Origin: Desulfuromonadaceae bacterium
GTDB taxonomy: Bacteria > Desulfobacterota > Desulfuromonadia > Desulfuromonadales > Geopsychrobacteraceae
Direction: 5' to 3'
NCBI GenBank assembly: GCA_030639985.1
Contig: DAOWKG010000305.1
Location: forward strand, 1 to 5,798
Length of the DNA: 5,798 nucleotides
Shown one piece after another: positions 1 to 5,798 of this stretch; position 1 is the first letter of the stretch, and every line of letters starts with the position of its first letter. A program made the translations under genes and the position numbers. The notes beneath the pieces were generated by a model that searched no databases, had not been told where the DNA came from, and saw nothing but the letters and a program-made list of their open reading frames with translations.

Positions 1-1262
1 TCAATGCGATCAATCCGATTGACGTTAGTAAATACCGCGTGCCTGGTTCTGAGTTGAAAGAAGCTCTGATTCCGGTTGGTATCATTTCGGCCTCAATTTC
101 CCCAACCGACAATATCAGCTTTGAAGGTTTTTATCAGTACCATTGGGAAGAGACCAGAATTGATCCTCCTGGTACATACTGGAGCACCAACGATTTTGCT
201 GGAGAAGGTGGTGGGGAAGATGGCACAGGGGTTACGCTTGGCTTCACAAACTATCCTGAACTGTATCCTGCCGTGACTGTTGGTCGTGCTCCGACGGTAG
301 AAGCTGATGATGACGGTCAGTACGGTATTGCCATGAGACTTTACGCACCGAATCTAAACGACACCGAGTTCGGTTTCTATTTCATGAACTATCACAGTCG
401 AGTACCGATTATCAGTGCAATAACTGGTAGTATGGCAGCACTTCCTAATTATATCCCCTCTGCGAAATATTTCACGGAATATCCGGAGGATATCAAATTG
501 TACGGCGTTAGTTTTAACACACTGCTGACAAAAACTGGAATCGCCCTGCAGGGTGAATACTCATTCCGTCAGGATGTACCATTGCAGATCGATGATGTGG
601 AGCTCCTCTTTGCTGCCCTTAGCCCTTTAGATTTAGTAGCTCCTTACGCTTATAGCAATAACCAGTTGGGTGGATATGGATTTGACGAAGTTATACATGG
701 ATACAAAAAAATGGATATAAGCCAGATACAGATCACTGCTACTAAGGTGTTTGGGCCGACATTTGGTGCTGACCAGTTTGTAGTATTGGGCGAGGTTGGT
801 TTGACTTATGTTCATGACATGCCGAGCAAAGACGAATTGCGTTTTGAGAGTGCGGGCACTTATCTTAGCGGGAATGAAGTTCTGTCCCCATATCATGGTC
901 CTGTTGCCATAGCGCCGGGCGGAACTTATCCGGTAGGCCCTTATCTTTACGAGCCTGCAGATGCTTTTGCTGACGAAACCTCCTGGGGTTATCGCATGAT
1001 TGCCAAGCTGGATTTCAACAACGCCATCGGCGCCGTGACCCTGTCGCCGCGGATTGCCTGGAAGCATGATGTCGATGGTAATTCCCCCGGTCCTGGTGGA
1101 AATTTTCTGGAAGATCGCAAAGCAGTAACATTAGGTCTTGGTGCCAACTATCTGAATCAATGGACTGCCGATTTAAGCTATACCGACTTTTTCGGTGCTG
1201 GTCGTTATAATCTGGTAAATGATCGTGATTTCGTTGCTTTTAACATTAAGTACTCATTCTAA
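1..1262 (+). CDS. DUF1302 family outer-membrane beta-barrel protein, C-terminal part (5' end outside window)
   Basis: The reading frame is already open at the left edge (first full codon at position 3) and ends with TAA at 1260-1262, giving about 419 residues. The first in-window residues, NAINPIDVSKYRVPGSELKE, match a conserved core of DUF1302 proteins, so the GTG at 39 is internal and not the start. Typical family members are longer, roughly 550-650 residues, so the signal peptide and N-terminal third are missing. Family-typical blocks include YQYHWEETRIDPPGTYWSTN (about 132-191), a Gly-rich segment after it (about 199-240), GEYSFRQDVPLQID (about 552-594), and near the end a HDVDGNSPGPGG segment and NDRDFVAFNIKYSF. 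The final residue is Phe preceded by alternating aromatic/hydrophobic residues, the signature recognised by the BAM machinery for outer-membrane barrels. Seen: motifs and terminal Phe. Known: DUF1302 proteins are predicted outer-membrane proteins commonly paired with DUF1329. Inferred: it is the outer-membrane pore or docking component for a hydrophobic substrate. The substrate is unknown. Confidence 0.9.
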   Translation, partial: NAINPIDVSKYRVPGSELKEALIPVGIISASISPTDNISFEGFYQYHWEETRIDPPGTYWSTNDFAGEGGGEDGTGVTLGFTNYPELYPAVTVGRAPTVEADDDGQYGIAMRLYAPNLNDTEFGFYFMNYHSRVPIISAITGSMAALPNYIPSAKYFTEYPEDIKLYGVSFNTLLTKTGIALQGEYSFRQDVPLQIDDVELLFAALSPLDLVAPYAYSNNQLGGYGFDEVIHGYKKMDISQIQITATKVFGPTFGADQFVVLGEVGLTYVHDMPSKDELRFESAGTYLSGNEVLSPYHGPVAIAPGGTYPVGPYLYEPADAFADETSWGYRMIAKLDFNNAIGAVTLSPRIAWKHDVDGNSPGPGGNFLEDRKAVTLGLGANYLNQWTADLSYTDFFGAGRYNLVNDRDFVAFNIKYSF

Positions 1263-1270
1263 AATTATAT

Positions 1271-1276
1271 AGGGAG
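1271..1276 (+). promoter_or_regulatory. Shine-Dalgarno site of the DUF1329 gene
   Basis: AGGGAG lies 8 bases before the ATG at 1285, in the 22-base gap after the DUF1302 stop. It is a near-consensus ribosome-binding site and fixes the start of the DUF1329 gene. No promoter-like element fits in so short a gap, so this gene should be on the same transcript as the barrel gene. Confidence 0.8.
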
Positions 1277-1284
1277 CTTATATT

Positions 1285-2646
1285 ATGCTGAAAAATGCAT
1301 TAACCGGGGCGTTTGCCCTGCTGCTGATAGCTGGTCTGGCGGCACCATCTTTTTCTGCCATCAGTGCCGATGATGCTGCTCGATTAGGTCAAGATCTTAC
1401 CCCGATGGGAGCCGAAAAGGCTGGTAACTCTGATGGCACTATTCCGGCGTGGAACGGTGGTATTACCACCCCTCCAGCTGGGTATGAAAAAGGGATGCAT
1501 CATCCCGATCCCTACGCCGCAGATAAAATTCAAGTGACCATTACTGCTGCCAATATGGATCAGTACAAGGATAAGTTGACGGTCGGCCATCAAGAAATGT
1601 TGAAGGCTTATGGTAGTTTCAAGATGAACATCTATCCCTCTCATCGCAGTGCAGCATCACCACAACGTATCTACGATATGACGAAACAAATCTCTCAGAC
1701 TGCCGAGTTGATCAATGGTGGCGATGGTGTAACTGGAACCATTAATGGTATCCCTTTTCCAATTCCTGAGAGTGGCATTGAGGTTCTGTGGAATCACATG
1801 CTGCGCTACCGTGGCGATGCCGCTGCCCGTCATATTGCCCAGGCACCTATGACTCGTGGTGGTGGTTATACTCTGGTCAAATTTGAAGATGAGATGAACC
1901 TGGTCTATTCACAGGAAGGGATGACTGAGGAGCAGCTTAAAAATCGTATCCTCCTGTTCCGGCAGGAAGTTAAATCTCCCGCCCGTCTAGCTGGTAACGT
2001 TCTGCTGGTACACGAAACCCTCAATCAGATCAAAGAGCCACGGGCTGCCTGGGTATATAATCCCGGACAACGGCGGGTTCGTCGGGCTCCAAACGTCGCC
2101 TACGATAATCCCGGTACGGCCTCCGATAGTTTACGTACTTCTGATCAGTTTGATATGTTCAATGGTGCTCCTGATCGCTATGATTGGAAACTGGTTGGCA
2201 AAAAAGAGATCTACATCCCTTACAACAACTACCTGTTGCATAGCGATAAACTTAAGTACAAAGATATTCTGACCCCATTACATGTGAATCCCGAATATTT
2301 GCGTTATGAACTGCATCGTGTCTGGGTCGTTGAAGCAACCTTGCGTGATGGGGCGCGGCACCTTTACAAGCGTAGAACCCTCTATGTTGATGAAGATTCC
2401 TGGCAGATTATGGTAGTTGATAACTACGATAATCGTGATCAGCTTTGGCGAGTTTCAGAAGGTCATTCTGTCAATTATTATGAAGTTCCAACCTTCTGGA
2501 CGACACTGGAAACCCATTACGATTTACAGTCGGGTCGCTATCTGGCACTTGGTTTAGATAATGAGGCCGAAATGTACGATTTTAGTATTGAGCGTTCAGA
2601 TAAAGATTATTCACCAGGGGCATTACGCCGTGCAGGTCGCCGGTAA
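1285..2646 (+). CDS. DUF1329 domain periplasmic protein
   Basis: This is a complete gene of 453 residues, the usual length for the family. The N-terminus is a Sec signal peptide: Lys3, a hydrophobic core at about residues 5-20, then PSFSAIS. Cleavage is probably near residues 24-28, but the exact site is unclear because the -3/-1 pattern is not canonical. The mature start (DDAARLGQDLTPMGAEKAGN, residues 29-48, then DGTIPAWNGG, 50-59) is the hallmark N-terminal block of DUF1329. Later family-like stretches are Tyr/Trp/Arg-rich: AAWVYNPGQRRVRRAPN (254-270), DRYDWKLVGKKEIYIPYNNY (297-316), RVWVVEATLR (345-354) and YKRRTLYVDEDSWQIMVVDN (361-380). There is no lipobox Cys, so the mature protein should be soluble in the periplasm. 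As far as I recall, DUF1329 is grouped with the LolA/LolB-type half-barrel fold, which would suit carriage of a lipid or hydrophobic ligand; that role is inferred. It sits 22 bases after the DUF1302 gene, its usual partner, and is followed by a terminator. Confidence 0.92.
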   Translation: MLKNALTGAFALLLIAGLAAPSFSAISADDAARLGQDLTPMGAEKAGNSDGTIPAWNGGITTPPAGYEKGMHHPDPYAADKIQVTITAANMDQYKDKLTVGHQEMLKAYGSFKMNIYPSHRSAASPQRIYDMTKQISQTAELINGGDGVTGTINGIPFPIPESGIEVLWNHMLRYRGDAAARHIAQAPMTRGGGYTLVKFEDEMNLVYSQEGMTEEQLKNRILLFRQEVKSPARLAGNVLLVHETLNQIKEPRAAWVYNPGQRRVRRAPNVAYDNPGTASDSLRTSDQFDMFNGAPDRYDWKLVGKKEIYIPYNNYLLHSDKLKYKDILTPLHVNPEYLRYELHRVWVVEATLRDGARHLYKRRTLYVDEDSWQIMVVDNYDNRDQLWRVSEGHSVNYYEVPTFWTTLETHYDLQSGRYLALGLDNEAEMYDFSIERSDKDYSPGALRRAGRR

Positions 2647-2676
2647 TCGAAAGATTTACACCCTTTGATTTAAACT

Positions 2677-2711
2677 AAACGGTCGGGTCGGTAACGGCTC
2701 GACCGTTTTTT
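2677..2711 (+). terminator. Rho-independent terminator after the DUF1329 gene
   Basis: An 11-base-pair stem pairs ACGGTCGGGTC (2679-2689) with GGCTCGACCGT (2696-2706). It closes a 6-base loop (GGTAAC) and contains two G-T wobble pairs. A run of six T follows (2706-2711), and the A run at 2677-2679 can extend the stem into it. It begins 31 bases after the DUF1329 stop. On the opposite strand there is no comparable T-run, so it looks unidirectional. It should end, or partly attenuate, the transcript carrying the barrel and DUF1329 genes. Confidence 0.85.
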
Positions 2712-2730
2712 CTGCCATAAATGGTTAAAT

Positions 2731-3711
2731 ATGAATAACTATTTCATTCCGCTTCGCTATTATAAGGTTGTTGCAATAACGGTAATGTTTTTGTTTTTCG
2801 GTATTGTGGTTTCTGTCCATGCTGCCGAAAATGCCGTTATCGCCCCGTTGGCAACGCACTCAATGTTACTTGATGCTCAAGCTATCGGCAATAATTCGAT
2901 TGCTGTCGGGGAACGTGGTCATATTTTGATCAGTGACGATAATGGCACTAACTGGGCTCAGGTTGAGGTTCCAACCCGGGCAACCCTTACCAGTGTTTTC
3001 TTTATAGATTCTCAGAACGGTTGGGTCGCCGGGCATGATCAGGTTATTTTGCGTAGCCGTGATGGCGGCAGAAGCTGGGAACAGGTTTATGAAAATATCG
3101 ATGCTCAATCACCGCTGCTTGATATCTTCTTTCTCGATAGTGATCATGGCTATGCTATTGGTGCCTATGGTCAATTTCTCGAGTCGTTTGATGGTGGTAG
3201 TAGTTGGGAAGGGCGCTGGATCAGTGAGGACGATTTTCATTTGAACCAGATGATAGCCGTTGGTGAGCAGTTATTTATTGCTGCTGAAGCAGGTTACGCT
3301 TATCGCTCGGATGACGGTGGGCAAAATTGGATTCAGTTAAATCCCGATTATATGGGCTCATTTTTCGGTATTTTTGCTACCAAAGATAATGGTCTGCTAC
3401 TGCTTGGATTGCGGGGCCATTTGTTTCGTTCCGATGATGGTGGCGATAACTGGATTCAGATTGAAACCGGAAGCGAAGCAAGTTTGACCAGTGCTTTGTA
3501 TTTAAATGATGGCACTCTGGTTCTTACCGGCTTGGCGGGGGCGATTCTTCTCAGTCGGGATGATGGCAACAGCTTTGCTTTAGAGCAGGATCCGGAACGT
3601 AAAGGTTTTAGTAAATTAGTGCAGGCGGCAGATGGTACTATTATCGCGGCAGGTGCCTTTGGGGTTACAAAGTTTACGGTAGTAGCGGCGGGAGATTTTG
3701 ATGGCAATTAG
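2731..3711 (+). CDS. YCF48/BNR-like Asp-box beta-propeller protein, exported
   Basis: This is a complete gene of 326 residues. The N-terminus has basic residues (Arg9, Lys12) and a hydrophobic core (about 13-29) ending VHAAEN, a good signal peptidase I site after Ala31 or Ala32, so the mature protein should be periplasmic. The body contains six Asp-box motifs of the S-x-D-x-G-x-x-W type at residues 68-75, 109-116, 152-159, 193-200, 234-241 and 275-282, spaced 41-43 residues. The last is degenerate, with Phe in place of Trp. A C-terminal strand segment without an Asp box (about 302-316) could form or complete a seventh blade. This is the fold of YCF48/HCF136 photosystem assembly factors and of BNR/sialidase propellers. 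The sialidase catalytic residues cannot be assigned, and nothing in the context suggests photosynthesis. The likely role is as a scaffold or assembly partner for the overlapping RND gene (inferred). No other in-frame start lies just upstream, and the next Met (19) is inside the signal core, so 2731 is the best start despite the lack of a clear ribosome-binding site. Confidence 0.88.
   Translation: MNNYFIPLRYYKVVAITVMFLFFGIVVSVHAAENAVIAPLATHSMLLDAQAIGNNSIAVGERGHILISDDNGTNWAQVEVPTRATLTSVFFIDSQNGWVAGHDQVILRSRDGGRSWEQVYENIDAQSPLLDIFFLDSDHGYAIGAYGQFLESFDGGSSWEGRWISEDDFHLNQMIAVGEQLFIAAEAGYAYRSDDGGQNWIQLNPDYMGSFFGIFATKDNGLLLLGLRGHLFRSDDGGDNWIQIETGSEASLTSALYLNDGTLVLTGLAGAILLSRDDGNSFALEQDPERKGFSKLVQAADGTIIAAGAFGVTKFTVVAAGDFDGN
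2932..3576 (+). repeat. Six tandem Asp-box repeats, about 123-base period, within the propeller gene
   Basis: The repeats are recognisable mainly in protein: SDDNGTNW, SRDGGRSW, SFDGGSSW, SDDGGQNW, SDDGGDNW and SRDDGNSF. The start-to-start spacings are 41, 43, 41, 41 and 41 residues. The fourth and fifth copies are also the most similar at the DNA level (around 3307-3336 and 3430-3459), both reading RSDDGG-x-NWIQ. Each unit corresponds to one propeller blade, with the Asp box at the turn between its last two strands. This is repetition within a gene, not a mobile or intergenic repeat. Confidence 0.85.
3690..3694 (+). promoter_or_regulatory. Shine-Dalgarno site of the RND gene, inside the propeller gene
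   Basis: GGGAG lies 6 bases before the ATG at 3701, within the last codons of the upstream propeller gene. It fixes the RND start. Together with the 11-base overlap of the two genes, it indicates translational coupling. Confidence 0.75.
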
Positions 3712-5798
3712 TGCTTTTAAATCGGTGTTGGAGCGACTTATATTTAACCACCGCCGTATTTTTCTAGGTATATTCCTTCTGATTACGCTGTTTATGGCTA
3801 CATCGGTCACCAATTTGCGAATTGATGCCGGGTTTAGCAAGTTGTTGCCATTACAACATGAATACATGCAGACTTACGTTGAGCATCGCAAAGAATTTGG
3901 CGGTGCCAATCGAATCTTGATTGCGCTGATGGCAAAAGATGGTGACATCTTCACCCCCGAATTTTTTGCCACCCTGCAACAGGCTACCGATGATGTTTTC
4001 TTTATTCCCGGTGTCGACCGTGCTCAGGTCAGTTCGCTCTTTACCCCGAATGTCCGTTTTACCGAAGTAGTTGAGGATGGTATTGCCGGGGGTAATGTTG
4101 TCCCCGATGATTTTACTCCGGATCAGGCTGGGCTCGAAAAAGTTCGCAAAAATATTCTTAAAGCGGGGATTCTCGGTCGTCTGGTTGCTAATGATTTTAC
4201 CGGTGCCGCGATTAGTGCCCAATTGCTGGAAGTAGATCCGTCCACGGGCGAAAAACTAGATTTCATCAAGGTATCACATCTTCTTGAAGAGCGGATTCGG
4301 GATAAATATCAAACTGATCAGGTAAGTGTCCATATTATCGGTTTTGCAAAAGTCATTGGTGATATTGCCGATGGGGCAAAACGGGTCATCCTGTTTTTTG
4401 GGCTCGCTTTTATTATTACCAGCCTGCTGGTCTTTTTCTATACTCGCTCCTTTATCCTTACCGTTATCCCGATCAGTTGTTCCTTGATCGCTGTTGTCTG
4501 GCAGCTTGGATTATTGCCGCTACTTGGTTATGGCATTGATCCGATGGGATTATTGGTTCCGTTTCTGATTTTTGCTATCGGGGTTAGCCATGCGGTGCAG
4601 ATGATTACCGCAAATACGGCTGAAGTGCGTGCTGGAGCTAACCGTCTCGATGCGGCAAAATCAAGTTTCCGGCAATTGCTTATCCCCGGCTTTATCGCTC
4701 TGGCGAGTGATACTATCGGTTTTGCGACCATCAGTTTGATTGATATACGCGTAATTCAAGAGATGGCAGTTACGGCCGGGTTAGGGGTTGCTGTTATTAT
4801 TCTAACTAATCTGGTGTTGCTGCCAATCCTCCTCTCGTATGTAAAACCCGATCCGCGCTATAAGGATCGAGTTGATGAACAAACTCAGGTGTTGAAACCG
4901 ATTTGGAACTTTTTTGAACGAGCAGCAGAGCCTAAGTCTGCGGTAGTTATTATTGTAGTGGCGCTGATATTGTGTGGTTTTGGTATCTGGAAAGGTTCAG
5001 ATATCAAGATTGGGGATATGCATCAGGGGGTTCCCGAGTTACGTAGCGACTCACGCTATAATATCGATAGTAAGGTTATCACCGACAATTTTTCTATCGG
5101 CGTCGATCTTATTACTGTGATTGTCGAAACCAAACCCGATGGCTGTATCGATTACGATGTTATGACTGCAATTGATCAATTCGCCTGGCATATGAATAAT
5201 GTTGATGGCGTACAGTCGGTAATTGGTCTCCCCGGGATTGCTAAAGTTATCAATGCCGGTTGGAATGAAGGGAGTTTAAAGTGGCGGGTATTACCCCGCA
5301 ATCAGTCAACTATGGTTCAGGCAGTAGGGTATATCCCCACCAGTAGCGGTTTGCTCAATTCCGATTGTAGTGTTATGCCAGTTATGATTTTCACCAAAGA
5401 TCATAAAGCCGAAACTATTAACACGATCATTGCGGCGGTGAAAGAATATCGCCAACAGCACCAGACCGAGGATGTTACTTTTCGGTTGGCAACCGGAAAT
5501 GTCGGCGTAATGGCAGCTACCAACGAAGAAGTTTCGGCAGCCCAGTTCCCGATATTGCTATATGTATTTGGGGCGATTATTTTGCTCTGTTTCTATGAAT
5601 TTCGTTCCTACCGTGCGGTATTGTGCATTGTCTTACCGTTGGGCTTGGTGTCGTTGCTCGCTTATGCGCTGATGAGTATATTGCAGATAGGTTTGAAGGT
5701 TTCGACTTTGCCGGTAGTAGCTTTGGGCGTTGGGGTCGGAGTCGATTATGGTATCTACATTTTCAGTCGTCTGCGGACTTACTTGCGGCGCGGGCAAA
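3701..5798 (+). CDS. RND/MMPL-superfamily inner-membrane exporter, N-terminal 699 codons (3' end outside window)
   Basis: An uninterrupted frame runs from ATG 3701 to the right edge, reading MAISAFKSVLERLIFNHRRI at the start. The layout is the RND pattern. TM1 spans about 20-36, and a large periplasmic domain about 38-226 begins LRIDAGFSKLLP. TM2 to TM6 lie at about 229-250, 252-275, 283-305, 328-345 and 355-380. TM7 is at about 414-433, a second periplasmic domain at about 435-612, and TM8 to TM10 at about 616-634, 640-660 and 669-687. TM10 carries the GVGVDYGIYIF motif with Asp682-Tyr683, the usual proton-relay position. The matching place in TM4 reads FAIGVSHAVQM, with Ser296-His297 instead of Asp-Tyr. 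The expected TM11-12 and C-terminus are outside the window. The periplasmic domains look short, as in MMPL/HpnN-like lipid exporters, rather than AcrB-like drug pumps. Its start lies inside the propeller gene. It probably moves a lipid or hydrophobic compound using the proton gradient; the substrate is unknown. Confidence 0.92.
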   Translation, partial: MAISAFKSVLERLIFNHRRIFLGIFLLITLFMATSVTNLRIDAGFSKLLPLQHEYMQTYVEHRKEFGGANRILIALMAKDGDIFTPEFFATLQQATDDVFFIPGVDRAQVSSLFTPNVRFTEVVEDGIAGGNVVPDDFTPDQAGLEKVRKNILKAGILGRLVANDFTGAAISAQLLEVDPSTGEKLDFIKVSHLLEERIRDKYQTDQVSVHIIGFAKVIGDIADGAKRVILFFGLAFIITSLLVFFYTRSFILTVIPISCSLIAVVWQLGLLPLLGYGIDPMGLLVPFLIFAIGVSHAVQMITANTAEVRAGANRLDAAKSSFRQLLIPGFIALASDTIGFATISLIDIRVIQEMAVTAGLGVAVIILTNLVLLPILLSYVKPDPRYKDRVDEQTQVLKPIWNFFERAAEPKSAVVIIVVALILCGFGIWKGSDIKIGDMHQGVPELRSDSRYNIDSKVITDNFSIGVDLITVIVETKPDGCIDYDVMTAIDQFAWHMNNVDGVQSVIGLPGIAKVINAGWNEGSLKWRVLPRNQSTMVQAVGYIPTSSGLLNSDCSVMPVMIFTKDHKAETINTIIAAVKEYRQQHQTEDVTFRLATGNVGVMAATNEEVSAAQFPILLYVFGAIILLCFYEFRSYRAVLCIVLPLGLVSLLAYALMSILQIGLKVSTLPVVALGVGVGVDYGIYIFSRLRTYLRRGQ

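Noticed and set aside
39..41. GTG as start codon of the first gene
   Set aside because: The frame stays open to the window edge, and the upstream residues (NAINPIDVSKYR) belong to the conserved DUF1302 core, so this is an internal Val codon.
633..1067. 144-codon open frame on the minus strand inside the DUF1302 gene
   Set aside because: It lies wholly antisense to a well-supported family member, its translation resembles no family I recognise, and it has no supporting context.
2721..2738. Tiny ORF ATG-GTT-AAA-TAT-GAA-TAA overlapping the propeller start, as a possible leader peptide
   Set aside because: It has five codons, no ribosome-binding site and no regulatory codon run. It is expected by chance in A/T-rich sequence.
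2757..2766. TATTATAAGG as a possible -10 promoter element
   Set aside because: It lies inside the signal-peptide coding region, has no matching -35 at the right spacing, and would give a transcript lacking the gene start.
2731..3711. Propeller gene as a sialidase or photosystem II assembly factor
   Set aside because: Asp boxes are fold markers, not catalytic evidence. No sialidase active-site set could be assigned, and no photosynthesis genes are nearby.
3851..4222. 123-codon open frame on the minus strand inside the RND gene (also 3616-3867, 4528-4731)
   Set aside because: Antisense shadows of the RND and propeller coding sequence. The sense frame has clear TM segments and RND motifs.
3701..5798. 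RND gene as an AcrB-type multidrug pump
   Set aside because: There is no adjacent membrane-fusion protein or TolC-type gene. The two periplasmic domains (about 190 and 180 residues) are shorter than in AcrB, and the TM motifs fit the MMPL/HpnN-like group.

Overview
The window is protein-coding on the + strand almost throughout. It carries four consecutive cell-envelope genes: the C-terminal part of a DUF1302 outer-membrane beta-barrel (1-1262, cut by the left edge), a complete DUF1329 periplasmic protein (1285-2646), a complete exported YCF48-like beta-propeller (2731-3711), and the first 699 codons of an RND/MMPL-superfamily exporter (3701 to the right edge). No tRNA, rRNA, CRISPR array, insertion sequence or integrase was seen. 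No stretch longer than 84 bases lacks a gene.

The organism is a Gram-negative (diderm) bacterium, most likely a proteobacterium. The first gene ends in the C-terminal phenylalanine signature of outer-membrane barrels, the next two have Sec signal peptides, and this four-family neighbourhood is one I associate with proteobacteria. Base composition looks moderate (mid to upper 40s % G+C by eye, not computed). Genus cannot be fixed from this window.

Layout: the barrel and DUF1329 genes are 22 bases apart, with a strong ribosome-binding site before DUF1329, so they are almost certainly co-transcribed. An intrinsic terminator (2677-2711) follows DUF1329. The propeller gene starts 20 bases after it without a recognisable Shine-Dalgarno. 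The RND gene begins inside the last codons of the propeller gene (11-base overlap), which implies translational coupling. The transcriptional architecture is therefore two pairs, barrel + DUF1329 and propeller + RND, separated by a terminator that may be leaky.

Working model (inference): the four products span the envelope. The RND protein would be the energised inner-membrane component, DUF1329 a periplasmic carrier (it has been related to the LolA/LolB lipid-binding fold), the propeller a periplasmic scaffold, and DUF1302 the outer-membrane end. This would suit movement of a lipid or other hydrophobic compound. No enzyme in the window identifies the substrate or direction, so the function remains a hypothesis.
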